DNA of 64,000 bases from Adhaeribacter pallidiroseus (GCF_003340495.1 NZ_QASA01000001.1:1426001-1490000); one strand, 5' to 3'; positions 45,170 through 54,984 are shown, counted from the first letter of the stretch. Translations and numbers: made by a program. The notes: generated from the letters alone by a model not told the origin.

Positions 45170-46939
45170 ATGGCCGAAGTTATAAAAATGCCGAAGATGA
45201 GTGACACCATGACCGAGGGGGTGATTGCATCGTGGCTAAAAAAAGTGGGTGATACCGTAAAATCCGGGGATATTCTGGCGGAAGTGGAAACTGATAAAGC
45301 CACGATGGAACTGGAGTCGTACGAAGATGGAACGTTGCTTTTTGTCGGACCAAAAGAAAAAGACTCGGTACCGGTAGACGGTGTTTTAGCTATTATCGGC
45401 AAAAAAGACGAAGATATTTCGGCCTTGTTAACTGATATTCAAGGAGGGGGCGGGGCCTCAAAACCGGCTGAAAAGCCAGCGGAACCGGCGTCAGCTCCGG
45501 CCGAAAAACCCGCACCCGCACCAACAGCATCTGCCGCCGCACCAGCAGCACCAAGCGCTTCGGCCAAAGCCGCCGTAAACGCCTCCGTAATCACCATGCC
45601 CAAAATGAGCGATACCATGACGGAGGGCACCATTGCCAGCTGGCTGAAAAAGGTAGGCGATAAAGTAAAATCCGGTGATATCTTGGCCGAAGTAGAAACC
45701 GATAAGGCTACCATGGAACTGGAGTCGTACGAAGATGGCACCTTGTTATACATTGGTGTAGAAGCCGGTAAATCGGTGTCGGTAGATGGTATTCTAGCTA
45801 TTATCGGCGAAGAAGGTGCTGACTTTCAGCAATTACTGAACGGAGGTAGTGGTGGCGCAGCTCCGGCGCAGGCTACACCGGACCAGGCTTTAGAGCAGGC
45901 CGATGAACAGGTAGAAAACGCGCAAACCGATAACCAAATTAAAAATAGTACCCCGGCTAACTCTAACCCGGAAGTTGCTGTTCCGGCTGCGGGAGCTAAC
46001 GGCCAGGCTAGTTCCGCTGCTTCGGCGAATACCGGCGGACGTATTTTTGCTTCTCCGTTAGCCAAGCGCATCGCCGAAGAAAAAGGCATTGATATAGCCC
46101 AGATTAAAGGTAGTGGTGATAATGGCCGCATTGTAGTAAAAGACGTGGAATCGTATACGCCGGCCGCTAAACCAGCTGCACCAGCTACAGCGCCAACACC
46201 TGCTCCAAGTCCGGTGGCGGCTCCTGCTCCGCAAACCCAACCGGCTTCTAAACTAAGTGCCGATTACGAGGAAGTATCCGTTTCGCAGATGCGCAAAGTT
46301 ATTGCCCGGCGTTTAAGCGAAAGTTTATTTACCGCGCCCCATTTCTATCTCACGATGGAAATTGATATGGACAAAGCCATTGAAACCCGCACTGCTTTAA
46401 ATGAGGTAAGTCCGGTTAAAATTTCTTTCAACGATTTAGTAATCAAGGCAGCCGCGGCGGCCTTACGCTCGCACCCGGCGGTTAACTCCTCGTGGTTAGG
46501 CGATAAAATCCGGTACAACAAACAAATTAATATTGGAGTAGCCATGGCCGTGGAAGAAGGGTTGCTGGTACCCGTGGTGCGCCAGGCCGATCAAAAAAGC
46601 TTATCGCAGATTGCCGGTGAAGTAAAAGATTTTAGCGGTAAAGCCAAATCTAAAAAATTACAACCGGCCGATTGGGAAGGTAATACTTTTACTATCTCGA
46701 ACTTAGGTATGTTTGGTATTGAAGAGTTTACGGCTATCATTAATCCGCCGGATGCCTGTATTATGGCGGTAGGCGGCATTAAACAAACGCCGGTAGTTAA
46801 AAACGGTCAAATTGTAGTGGGTAATGTCATGAAAGTTACCATGTCTTGCGATCACCGGGTGGTAGATGGAGCCGTTGGTTCTGCTTTCTTACAAACTTTT
46901 AAAAAATTGCTCGAAGATCCGATTAGGATTTTAGTATAA
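45170..46939 (+). CDS. pdhC: Pyruvate dehydrogenase complex dihydrolipoamide acetyltransferase (E2), two lipoyl domains
   Basis: Carries acetyl groups between E1 and CoA in the pyruvate dehydrogenase complex. The 589-aa protein has lipoyl domain 1 (residues about 2-80, lipoyl Lys43 in ETDKATMELE), an Ala/Pro linker, lipoyl domain 2 (about 139-217, Lys179), a second linker, a peripheral-subunit-binding domain (ASPLAKRIAEEKGIDIAQIK, about 288-320), and the catalytic domain ending with SCDHRVVDGAVGSAFLQTF. The two lipoyl domains are almost identical, also at DNA level, showing internal duplication. E1 genes are not adjacent. It is monocistronic, framed by a consensus promoter and a terminator. 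Confidence 0.95.
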   Translation: MAEVIKMPKMSDTMTEGVIASWLKKVGDTVKSGDILAEVETDKATMELESYEDGTLLFVGPKEKDSVPVDGVLAIIGKKDEDISALLTDIQGGGGASKPAEKPAEPASAPAEKPAPAPTASAAAPAAPSASAKAAVNASVITMPKMSDTMTEGTIASWLKKVGDKVKSGDILAEVETDKATMELESYEDGTLLYIGVEAGKSVSVDGILAIIGEEGADFQQLLNGGSGGAAPAQATPDQALEQADEQVENAQTDNQIKNSTPANSNPEVAVPAAGANGQASSAASANTGGRIFASPLAKRIAEEKGIDIAQIKGSGDNGRIVVKDVESYTPAAKPAAPATAPTPAPSPVAAPAPQTQPASKLSADYEEVSVSQMRKVIARRLSESLFTAPHFYLTMEIDMDKAIETRTALNEVSPVKISFNDLVIKAAAAALRSHPAVNSSWLGDKIRYNKQINIGVAMAVEEGLLVPVVRQADQKSLSQIAGEVKDFSGKAKSKKLQPADWEGNTFTISNLGMFGIEEFTAIINPPDACIMAVGGIKQTPVVKNGQIVVGNVMKVTMSCDHRVVDGAVGSAFLQTFKKLLEDPIRILV

Positions 46940-46962
46940 TTTTAAAAATTTTAGTTTTTAAG

Positions 46963-46989
46963 AGCCTTCCCCACACGGAAGGCTTTTTT
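46963..46989 (+). terminator. Terminator after pdhC
   Basis: AGCCTTCC (46963-46970) pairs with GGAAGGCT around CCACAC, followed by a T6 run. It lies 24 bp past the stop. Confidence 0.88.
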
Positions 46990-47106
46990 GCTGGATTATT
47001 TTCCTGAACAAGATTTAGGAATTACTCAGTTTTAATTTACCTATTGGCTTTAAACCCCATCCGGCCACTGAAGTAAAACAGTACAATTTAAAAACAATAA
47101 GCATTA

Positions 47107-47661
47107 ATGAACATTGAAATAATTTCCGGAAGTCCGCGGAAGGAAAGTATTACTAACCGAGCCGCTGTTTTCCTGCACCAGTTATTATCCCGTACCACCT
47201 CACACCAAGTAGGTTTAATTGACGTACGCGACCATGCTTTTGGGTTACTGCAAAAAGTAATTGTTTCGGTGGAGAAAGCGCCGGAAGAGCATAAAATTAT
47301 AGCCGAAAGAATGTTTTCCGCCGAAGCTTTTATATTAGTTACTCCCGAGTACAACGGTAGTTATTCGCCGGCCATGAAAAATTTACTAGATCATTTTCCG
47401 AAGCAAATGCACAAACCTTTCGGTATTGTTACGGCTTCTACGGGAGCTATGGGGGGCATGCGAGCCAGTCAGCAATTGCAGCTGCTTATCAATGCTTTAT
47501 TTGGTATAGCCTCGCCCTACATGTTAGTAATTCCGTTGGTCGATAAAAAATTGGATGCAGCGGGTAATTTAATCGATGGCAGTTTTCAGAGTAACGTAGA
47601 TACCTTTGTGCACGAATACTTGTGGTTAGCAGAACGGATTACGAAAAAGGAAACGGAGTAA
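47107..47661 (+). CDS. NADPH-dependent FMN reductase family protein
   Basis: A flavodoxin-like flavoprotein of 184 aa. The FMN phosphate loop is IISGSPRKESITNRAA (about 5-20), the isoalloxazine-contacting motif is LVTPEYNGSYSPAMKNLLDH (about 79-98), and ASTGAMGGMRASQQLQ is the third conserved loop. Members reduce quinones, azo dyes, chromate or flavins with NAD(P)H; the natural substrate here is unknown. It stands alone between pdhC and a convergent lipoprotein gene. Confidence 0.9.
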   Translation: MNIEIISGSPRKESITNRAAVFLHQLLSRTTSHQVGLIDVRDHAFGLLQKVIVSVEKAPEEHKIIAERMFSAEAFILVTPEYNGSYSPAMKNLLDHFPKQMHKPFGIVTASTGAMGGMRASQQLQLLINALFGIASPYMLVIPLVDKKLDAAGNLIDGSFQSNVDTFVHEYLWLAERITKKETE

Positions 47662-47826
47662 TTTAAATAATAACGCATTAGCCAAAACACTCTTAAAACG
47701 TATCTCTCAGCATTAAATTTTTTAAAATTTATTCCTCAGGAAAGCGCTTATATCTTAAAATTTAAAAAAAACTTGCCTAGCTGGTTTGTACGAGCAGATT
47801 AAGTTTAAGCGTAGGTAAAAAGTAGC

Positions 47827-48453
47827 TTATTTCAGGTAATACCAAATTCCTTGAAAATCGCTAAAAGCTACTAAACCTACATGTTGGGCATAATAAATTT
47901 CTAAAAAGCTGGTTCCTGGCACTGGGAAATTAGCGTAAATGTGCAGCACGTTTTTATAGGTTTTCCCATTCAGGCTTATTTCGCTTAAATACCGGTCGCG
48001 CCAATCATCACTGACAAATTGCTCCGACACCGTGTTAAACATAGCGGTTAAATTTTTAGCTCTTGGCTGCGCCCGATAAGAATCTAGTTTTAGTAAAACT
48101 TCCTGGGTAAGCGCTATCTTAAACTGAAAGGTAGTATCGGCGGGATTAAACAGCATTGTTTCAACGGTTTCAATATCGTAATTGCCGCATACTTTATCGT
48201 GACCAATTTCGGTGCGGTTAGTTTTTTTAATTCTAAACAAGATGGAATCCTGCTTTTCATTCTGAAACACAACTTCTTGATTAGTAAAATAAGGAGCCCA
48301 GCTTTTTATTTTAGAATTTAAATTTTGATCCACATCCGGGCAGCAAGCTGAGAGGAGTATAATTAACCAGAGCAAGCATTCTTTTTCAAAATATTTTTTA
48401 AAAAAAGTAATTCGTTTTTCGGAGCTCTTAGGCAAATAAAATAGAGTAATCAA
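47827..48453 (-). CDS. Hypothetical lipoprotein
   Basis: I do not recognise this 208-aa protein. A lysine-rich N-terminus precedes LLWLIILLSACC, a likely lipobox with the lipid Cys near residue 37-38, so the true start may be internal. The mature part is mixed alpha/beta with SDDWRDRYLSEISLNGKTYK and ends FSDFQGIWYYLK. It is AT-rich relative to its neighbours. It is convergent with the FMN reductase gene and divergent from hslV. Confidence 0.65.
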   Translation of the reverse strand: MITLFYLPKSSEKRITFFKKYFEKECLLWLIILLSACCPDVDQNLNSKIKSWAPYFTNQEVVFQNEKQDSILFRIKKTNRTEIGHDKVCGNYDIETVETMLFNPADTTFQFKIALTQEVLLKLDSYRAQPRAKNLTAMFNTVSEQFVSDDWRDRYLSEISLNGKTYKNVLHIYANFPVPGTSFLEIYYAQHVGLVAFSDFQGIWYYLK

Positions 48454-48726
48454 GTGGCTTATGAGTAAATATTTAAAAAATTATGTTAAGTAACTGTGCA
48501 ATTAGTGATATAAATTATCCAGTAGCTACTACCCGCAAAAATATTCTTAGTACTAGCCTAAAAAAGTAGTAAGCTTCAGTACCGCCGACTGTTGAGGAAA
48601 TATATGCGGCATTTCCATTTAAAATAAATAGCTTTGCGCCACAAATTTAAAAGTACTTATTCTGAGTCGCCAAAACCATTCGTGGGCTCAATAAGTTTTA
48701 TTTAACAAGAACTTAAATCTGAAAAT

Positions 48727-49275
48727 ATGGCGCTTGAAAAAGTGAGATCGACCACGGTTTTAGGAGTGGTACATAACGGCCAGGTAGCTTTAGGAGCTGA
48801 TGGTCAGGCTAGTATGGGTAATACCATTGCTAAAAGTAATGTCAAGAAAATCCGGAAACTTCTGGATGGTAAAATTGTGATGGGTTTTGCCGGATCTACG
48901 GCCGATGCTTTTACGTTGCTGGAACGGTTTGAAGAAAAATTAAATGCCTACAGTCAAAACATGAAGCGGGCAGCAATAGAGTTGGCGAAAGACTGGCGCA
49001 CCGACCGGTATTTACGCCGCTTAGAGGCTATGATGGTTGTGGCCAATAAAGACGAATTGTTGATAATTTCCGGCACCGGCGATGTGCTGGAACCTGATAA
49101 TCAAATTGCGGCCATAGGCTCGGGAAGTATGTACGCGCAAGCAGCCGCTACGGCTTTAAAAAAACATGCTCCGCACTTATCCGCCGAAGAAATGGTGCGG
49201 GAAGGTTTATCGATCGCGGCCGATATTTGTGTGTTTACGAACCACAACTTAATAATAGAAAAACCTGCCGGATAA
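48727..49275 (+). CDS. hslV: ATP-dependent protease proteolytic subunit HslV
   Basis: Peptidase of the HslUV protease, a self-compartmentalised threonine protease of proteasome type. The protein is 182 aa with [20 protein letters not shown] at the start. By alignment with mature HslV (TTIVSV), the nucleophile is Thr9, so an eight-residue propeptide is removed. [17 protein letters not shown] and [16 protein letters not shown] are conserved. The hslU partner is not within the window, unlike many genomes where the two are adjacent. A TAGCTTTG element (48629-48636) matching the -7 consensus lies 91 bp upstream. Confidence 0.94.
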   Translation: MALEKVRSTTVLGVVHNGQVALGADGQASMGNTIAKSNVKKIRKLLDGKIVMGFAGSTADAFTLLERFEEKLNAYSQNMKRAAIELAKDWRTDRYLRRLEAMMVVANKDELLIISGTGDVLEPDNQIAAIGSGSMYAQAAATALKKHAPHLSAEEMVREGLSIAADICVFTNHNLIIEKPAG

Positions 49276-49401
49276 ATTCGGGCTTTATTGAATTAAAACA
49301 ATTAGTTTACAGTTTGTCCATTAGTTTAAACAAAATCTAATTGGCCGCCTTAAGGGCTTTGATTTAGCAGAGTTTTTAAATTTTAATTACATATTAACAG
49401 C

Positions 49402-50373
49402 ATGAAAGTAACAGATTTTTTAAAAAATCAATATAGACATTTTAATGCGGCTGCTTTAATTGATGCCGCCGAAGGGTATAAAACCCACCTGGCTAAAGGC
49501 AACAAAATGCTGGTAACCCTGGCGGGAGCTATGAGTACTGCTGAGTTAGGGATTAGCCTGGCCGAAATGATCCGGCAAGATAAAATACACGCGATTAGCT
49601 GCACCGGCGCTAACCTGGAAGAAGATATTTTTAACTTGGTAGCCCACGATTTCTACGAACGCATTCCGCATTACCGCGACTTAACCGCCCAGGACGAAGA
49701 AGATTTGCTAAACCGCCACATGAACCGGGTAACCGATACTTGTATCCCGGAAATGGAAGCCATGCGGCGCATTGAAGATACCGTTTTAAAATTCTGGGAA
49801 AAAGCCGATCAGGCAGGCGACGCTTATTTTCCGCACGAGTTTTTCTACCAGATTTTGCTTTCCGGCGAACTAGAGCAGTATTATCAGATAGACCCTAAAG
49901 ACTCCTGGATGTTGGAAGCCGCTAAGAAAAACCTGCCGATTTTCGTACCCGGTTGGGAAGACTCTACTTTGGGCAATATATACGCGGGTCACGTAATTAG
50001 CGGCGATATTAAAAATGTACATACCATGAAAACGGGTATCCAGTACATGATGCAATTAGCCGAATGGTATACCCAAACCGCGAAAGAAGAATCGACCATT
50101 GGCTTCTTCCAGATTGGTGGCGGTATTGCCGGCGATTTCCCCATTTGCGTGGTGCCTATGTTGCACCAGGATTTGCAACGAACCGGCGTGCCTTTGTGGG
50201 GTTATTTTGCGCAGATTTCGGATTCTACCACTAGTTACGGTTCTTACTCGGGAGCCGTGCCAAACGAGAAAATCACCTGGGGTAAATTAGGAAAAGAAAC
50301 GCCCAAGTTTATAGTAGAATCGGATGCCACCATTGTAGCTCCGCTCATATTCGCGATTGTTTTGGATTTATAA
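49402..50373 (+). CDS. Deoxyhypusine-synthase-like protein
   Basis: A 323-aa member of the deoxyhypusine synthase family. Features: MLVTLAGAMSTAELGISLAE, ISCTGANLEEDIFNLVAHDF, FVPGWEDSTLGNIYAGHVIS, IGFFQIGGGIAGDFPICVVP and the active-site region PNEKITWGKL, which keeps the catalytic lysine (Lys295) that forms the enzyme-butylamine intermediate. Bacteria lack eIF5A, so such proteins are thought to act on polyamines, for example as homospermidine synthases. It lies 126 bp after hslV and has its own terminator, so the role is not given by context. Confidence 0.9.
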   Translation: MKVTDFLKNQYRHFNAAALIDAAEGYKTHLAKGNKMLVTLAGAMSTAELGISLAEMIRQDKIHAISCTGANLEEDIFNLVAHDFYERIPHYRDLTAQDEEDLLNRHMNRVTDTCIPEMEAMRRIEDTVLKFWEKADQAGDAYFPHEFFYQILLSGELEQYYQIDPKDSWMLEAAKKNLPIFVPGWEDSTLGNIYAGHVISGDIKNVHTMKTGIQYMMQLAEWYTQTAKEESTIGFFQIGGGIAGDFPICVVPMLHQDLQRTGVPLWGYFAQISDSTTSYGSYSGAVPNEKITWGKLGKETPKFIVESDATIVAPLIFAIVLDL

Positions 50374-50397
50374 TATTAATTTTTTTTAATATTTATG

Positions 50398-50428
50398 GCC
50401 GGAGATAAATTAAGTCTCCGGCTTTTTT
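50398..50428 (+). terminator. Terminator after the deoxyhypusine-synthase-like gene
   Basis: GCCGGAGA (50398-50405) pairs with TCTCCGGC (50415-50422), followed by T6. It lies 24 bp past the stop. Confidence 0.88.
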
Positions 50429-50485
50429 GTTAATATTGTAAAAAATTAATATTTAATAGTTTTACAATATTTTCAATCCAAATCT

Positions 50486-51787
50486 ATGTTTAAATATTTA
50501 ACCTTAGCTCTTTGTGTAAGCTTTCTCTTAATTCTACAATCACCTGCATTCGGTCAAAAAAACTTTGTAAAGGGTAACCTTTTTCTCTCTTCCGGTGATA
50601 CGCTATCGGGTTTTATTGATGATCAAAACTGGGATCATAATCCTAAATCAATCAGTTTTAAAGATAACACTGCCGGTTCCATTCAACAATTTAACTTAAA
50701 TCAACTTAATGGTTTTAATCTCGAAGGTGGTGACGTTTATAAAAAGGCTGTTGTACAAGTAGATAAAACACCAGTCACACATCAAGAGATTATAAATCAC
50801 CCAAAACCAATTATTGTATTAGATACGGTGTTTTTGTTAGAACAAGTAAAAGGAAAAGTAAGCCTATACCATTTACTCGACGAAGCAAATAAAAATCATT
50901 TTTTTATTCAGAAAAAAGATGGTTCTCTGGAAGAGTTAGTACTACGCTTGTATGTAACGTATAAAAACGATCAACCATTAGTTGGTACAGCCGAACAATT
51001 TAAAAATCAACTAAAGTATTCCATCTTAACAGATTATCCGGCTTTGTTTTCTCAAATTGATAAGGCAAGCTACACAAAATCATCTTTAAGTTCTTTGATT
51101 GAAAAGTATAATAATTGGCTTAATCCTGAAAACCCGGTTCAAATAAGTAAAATAAGTAAACCACTAAGTAAGTTTGGATTAATTGCCGGAGGAAATATAA
51201 CCAACTATAAGTTTCACGGACAAGGGTATGATTACCTCCTTGCCACTTCGTTTAAGTGGGAAAATAATCCGATGATTGGCTTGTTTTATCAACTTCAATT
51301 ACCTCGAAATCGTCTGAAGTGGTCGATTTACAATGAATTGGCTTGGAAAAGAAATAATACGCAAGGCCATTTTAACATGCAAGATGTGCATTATATCTAT
51401 GTTCAAGAGGCGTACTACACCGGGGAAGGAACGGTTCAAATAAAAACGAACTATCTTGGATTAACTTCACTGGTGCGTTATTCTTGGATGAACCAGCATT
51501 ACCAACCTTTTTTAAATTTTGGTTTAGCCGGAAACTTAGGCTTAAATGTTAAAACCTTTGTGCAAGGTCAGGAGGATTACAAAGCAGAGAATACTAGTAC
51601 AAACAGAGAAATATTTGGAAACCCGAGTAAGTACGAGGTAGGAGTTGTTGCTGGCGGCGGTTTAAAAATTAATAAAGTGGCAGCTGAAATACGGTTGGAG
51701 AAAGGCACTGGCTATTTAAATTCAAACGCAGATGTATCCGTGCGAAAAGTTATGGTTGCCTTATTGCTTAATTATTACTTTAATTAA
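50486..51787 (+). CDS. Outer-membrane beta-barrel-like protein, paralogue A
   Basis: I do not know a function for this 433-aa family. The signal peptide ends at SPAFGQ (about residue 23). An N-terminal domain (about 25-175) opens with GDTLSGFIDDQNWDHNPKSI and contains VFLLEQVKGKVSLYHLLDE. The C-terminal part (about 225-433) has alternating strands (LPRNRLKWSIYNELAWK, NYLGLTSLVRYSWMNQHYQP, GVVAGGGLKINKVAAEIRLE) and ends LLLNYYFN, as in outer-membrane barrels. It is a paralogue of the gene at 53701. The region is markedly AT-rich, for example 17 G/C in 60 bases at 51001-51060. Confidence 0.78.
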   Translation: MFKYLTLALCVSFLLILQSPAFGQKNFVKGNLFLSSGDTLSGFIDDQNWDHNPKSISFKDNTAGSIQQFNLNQLNGFNLEGGDVYKKAVVQVDKTPVTHQEIINHPKPIIVLDTVFLLEQVKGKVSLYHLLDEANKNHFFIQKKDGSLEELVLRLYVTYKNDQPLVGTAEQFKNQLKYSILTDYPALFSQIDKASYTKSSLSSLIEKYNNWLNPENPVQISKISKPLSKFGLIAGGNITNYKFHGQGYDYLLATSFKWENNPMIGLFYQLQLPRNRLKWSIYNELAWKRNNTQGHFNMQDVHYIYVQEAYYTGEGTVQIKTNYLGLTSLVRYSWMNQHYQPFLNFGLAGNLGLNVKTFVQGQEDYKAENTSTNREIFGNPSKYEVGVVAGGGLKINKVAAEIRLEKGTGYLNSNADVSVRKVMVALLLNYYFN

Positions 51788-52094
51788 AAAAATTTGTAAT
51801 ATTATGGGTTAATTAATCGCAAGGAAAAATATTATCTGCTTAAATAATACAGTCAAATAAATTATTTTAATTCATAAATATTTTCAAAAATTTAAGTTTT
51901 ACGAAGAAGCTGTGAGTTTAGTTTCTATGATAAGTTACAATTTAAATTCTGCCAATTGCTTTTAATGTAGTTCAAGCTCATTTAGGTGCAGGTACTATAG
52001 TAAAAAAGTGCAATATCGATGTAAGTTTAGGCTTTCATAAAAATGGTTTTTATTTGTACTTTTGCATAATATTTTAAGGTAAATTATTATTCTA
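51788..52094. other. 307-bp AT-rich spacer with a promoter
   Basis: No gene seen. It carries the promoter-like pair at 52033-52064 for the lyase gene. Confidence 0.55.
52033..52064 (+). promoter_or_regulatory. Promoter candidate of the alginate-lyase-like gene
   Basis: TACTTTTG (52057-52064) is a perfect TAnnTTTG -7 box. TTTC at 52033-52036 is a near -33 element 20 bp upstream. The start codon is 31 bp downstream of the -7 box. Confidence 0.5.
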
Positions 52095-53315
52095 ATGAAA
52101 ACACGTATCTCCTCTACCACCCTCTTATTACTACTCTCATTGGTACTTTCGGTTCGGGTACTGGCTCAAGTAAGACCAAATACTTTTCTGATGAATGGTG
52201 ATCACTTATTAGAAACTAAAATTAAAATTAACTCGGGTAATGAGCAGTGTTTAGCCGCTTTAAAAGTGCTTATCTCAACCGTAGGTGCACCGTTAAATCG
52301 CGTGCCTTATACTGTTACCGATAAAACAATAATGCCCCCTAGTGGTGATAAGCACGATTACATGAGTTTAGCCCCTTATTGGTGGCCAAACCCCAATACG
52401 GCGAATGGACTGCCTTATATTAACAAAGACGGGCAAACTAATCCGGATATTGATAAAGTGAAAGATGGTGATCATGCACGTGGCGTAAGCCGGGATGTGC
52501 GTTTACTCGGGCTTGCTTACTATTTTACCAATGATGAAAAATATGCCAAGAAAGCTGCTGAATTATTAAAAATTTTTTTCCTGAATAGTGCTACCCGCAT
52601 GAATCCTAATATTAAGTATGCTCAAATAATTATGGGATACGATAAGGTGTATGGCACCGGTACCATTGATACCGAAAAGTTTCCTGATTTAATAGATGGG
52701 GTTCAACTATTAGCTAGTTCGCCTTCTTGGACTGCAGAAAATAATGAAGCTTTGAAAAGTTGGTTTAGCCAATATTTGGACTGGTTGCAAACCAGCGAAA
52801 TGGGAAAAGCAGCCAGTATTGCCCCTAATAATATCGGTACCATGTATGACTTACAAACGGTAACCTACGCTTTATATATCGGGAATAAGGCTTTAGCTAA
52901 ATCTTTTCTAGAAACTAGAACTTTTAAACGAATCGATGATCAATTAAAAGTTAATGGGGAGCAGCCCTATGAACTAGCCCGTACCGGATCCTGGTCTTAC
53001 AGTAATAAAAATTTAGAAGGTTGGTTTAACCTAGCCACCTGCGCCGAGAACTTAGGCATTAATTTATGGAATTATACTTCGGTAAATGGGAAAAGTCTGA
53101 AAAAAGCATTTGAATTTATGGTGCCTTATGGGGCGGGTACAAAGGCTTGGCCCTACCAACAAATTGGAACATTTAAAAGAGAATCTTTTATTTCCATTGC
53201 TCGCACCGGTTCGGCAGTTTATAAAGATTTAAACCTGCAACCTGTTTTGTCTGGCACCCACGCTAAATTTGTGGCGGGTACCGATATTGGCCTTTTAACT
53301 TCCCGCTATTATTAA
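52095..53315 (+). CDS. Alginate-lyase-like protein (PF05426 / PL38-like), secreted
   Basis: A 406-aa exported protein with signal peptide ending at VRVLAQ (about residue 25). The body is an (alpha/alpha) toroid of the alginate-lyase family: HDYMSLAPYWWPNPNTANGL (about 92-111), YINKDGQTNPD, LGLAYYFTNDEKYAKKAAEL, APNNIGTMYDLQTVTYALYI and LARTGSWSYSNKNLEGWFNL. The WWPNP and YINKDGQTNP sequence points to the PL38-like branch, whose known members cleave glucuronan or alginate-type uronic-acid polymers. No SusC/SusD or other lyase is adjacent. It is flanked by two paralogous barrel genes, an arrangement I cannot explain. Confidence 0.85.
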   Translation: MKTRISSTTLLLLLSLVLSVRVLAQVRPNTFLMNGDHLLETKIKINSGNEQCLAALKVLISTVGAPLNRVPYTVTDKTIMPPSGDKHDYMSLAPYWWPNPNTANGLPYINKDGQTNPDIDKVKDGDHARGVSRDVRLLGLAYYFTNDEKYAKKAAELLKIFFLNSATRMNPNIKYAQIIMGYDKVYGTGTIDTEKFPDLIDGVQLLASSPSWTAENNEALKSWFSQYLDWLQTSEMGKAASIAPNNIGTMYDLQTVTYALYIGNKALAKSFLETRTFKRIDDQLKVNGEQPYELARTGSWSYSNKNLEGWFNLATCAENLGINLWNYTSVNGKSLKKAFEFMVPYGAGTKAWPYQQIGTFKRESFISIARTGSAVYKDLNLQPVLSGTHAKFVAGTDIGLLTSRYY

Positions 53316-53700
53316 AATTTGCTTTTAAACTATCGGTTCAAGATAGAATGTAGTCTCCATAATGGAGGAAAAGTGTTTGTGCCCTTTGTCGTCCGTTTGG
53401 TTTATAGCCATCTAAGTTGTTAAGATATTGATCAAGCATTTGTCATAATTCGGGAATTACTTTTATAATTAAAAAATTAGTGGTTTTAAATAGAAATAAA
53501 GCCTCGTGTACATTTCATTGCAAGCCGCAAAATACTATGTTTATTAAATACGCAAAGTAGTTCAAGCAAAGCAATTCCATAATACGCATAAACAGTATAC
53601 CGTCAGCGGACTAGAAAAACTACTTACCTTCCTCAAATTTAAAAATTTCAATTCACCACCAAATTACCTGTTTCAAGTACCTCGAATTACTATTTATTTT
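53316..53700. other. 385-bp AT-rich spacer
   Basis: No gene seen. The only notable feature is the 13-bp palindrome CTCCATAATGGAG near 53355. It separates the lyase gene from paralogue B. Confidence 0.5.
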
Positions 53701-54984
53701 ATGATTAAAATTAATACTCAGCCCATTTGGCTATGCATTGCATTTATTTTACTAGCCTTATCTGCTTTCGCGCAAAAAAATTATGTGCCCGGCTACCTCG
53801 TTTTACCTCCAGGTGATACCGTTCGAGGCTTGATTGATGACCAAAACTGGGAACGTAACCCTACGGCCATTAATTTTAAAAAAGAAATAAATGCTAATTC
53901 TCAGAAATTTACCGTGGCGCAAATAGAAGGATTTGGTGTTGTGGATGGCGATATTTACCACAAGAAAATTGTAAAAGTTGACAAAACTCCTACTCAATTA
54001 GAAGAACTTTCTCGAACCGTAGGGAATGTAATTACCACAGACACAGTCTTCTTAGCGGAACAGGTTAGAGGACCTATAAATCTATACTACCTGCATGATG
54101 AGAACCGCAAAAACCATTTTTATATTCAAATAGAAGATGGCACTGTAGAAGAGTTGATACAAAGAAGTTATTTAGTTAATAAAAGTGGTCAAAATCTATT
54201 AGGTATTTCTGATCAATACAAAGATCAATTACGTTACTCGTATCTTATTAGCTGCCCAAACTTGCACTCCGAAATAAATAAAACCACCTATACAAAAGCC
54301 TCATTAAAATCATTGATTTATAAATACAATGCGTGCTTAAACCCGGCTATTTTGGTTGAGCAGAAACCAACTGCCAAAGAAGAGTATAAGTTTAACTTGG
54401 TGGCTGGTCTGGATGGTACCAGTTACACCTTTAAGGGTGACCCGTATTCTTTTAAAGATTTAGTTAATGCAAAGTTTGATCTAAAACCAAGTATTATGAT
54501 GGGTTTGGGTTTTCAGATTTTGTTACCCCGCAACCGGCATAAATGGTCGCTTTACAACGAAGTAGCTTATAAAAAGAATTACGCACAAGGCCACTCGCAG
54601 AACCAACAATATTACCGGAATGAACAATCCAAAATAACGATAAAGGCAGATTACGTTGGATTTACCACAATGCTGCGCTATTCCTGGTTGAAACAAAATT
54701 ACCAGCCTTTTGTAAATATTGGTTTTGCCGGGAACTATGCCCTCCAAATTTCTACGCATAAACAAACAATTATGTCCACGAGTAGTGAAGCAATAACGCG
54801 AGAAGCAACTATTTTGAAAGACTCTAAAAAGGTAGAAGTAGCAGCAGTTGCCGGTGCAGGAGTAAAAATTAAAAAAATTACCGCTGAGTTAAGATTAGAG
54901 AAAGGTTCTGGTTATTTGAATTATACTAATTTATCGGTTACCAAGAACATGCTGGCCTTTTTATTAGGATATAATTTTAACTAA
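53701..54984 (+). CDS. Outer-membrane beta-barrel-like protein, paralogue B
   Basis: A 427-aa paralogue of the protein at 50486. Signal peptide ends at LSAFAQ (about residue 24). It shares the opening (GDTVRGLIDDQNWERNPTAI), VFLAEQVRGPINLYYLHDEN, and the barrel motifs LLPRNRHKWSLYNEVAYK, LRYSWLKQNYQPFVNIGFAG and AAVAGAGVKIKKITAELRLE, ending LLGYNFN. The function is unknown; the shared N-terminal domain and C-terminal barrel argue for a surface role. It is closed by a 31-bp hairpin. Divergence between paralogues is mainly in the middle, about residues 225-260. Confidence 0.78.
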   Translation: MIKINTQPIWLCIAFILLALSAFAQKNYVPGYLVLPPGDTVRGLIDDQNWERNPTAINFKKEINANSQKFTVAQIEGFGVVDGDIYHKKIVKVDKTPTQLEELSRTVGNVITTDTVFLAEQVRGPINLYYLHDENRKNHFYIQIEDGTVEELIQRSYLVNKSGQNLLGISDQYKDQLRYSYLISCPNLHSEINKTTYTKASLKSLIYKYNACLNPAILVEQKPTAKEEYKFNLVAGLDGTSYTFKGDPYSFKDLVNAKFDLKPSIMMGLGFQILLPRNRHKWSLYNEVAYKKNYAQGHSQNQQYYRNEQSKITIKADYVGFTTMLRYSWLKQNYQPFVNIGFAGNYALQISTHKQTIMSTSSEAITREATILKDSKKVEVAAVAGAGVKIKKITAELRLEKGSGYLNYTNLSVTKNMLAFLLGYNFN

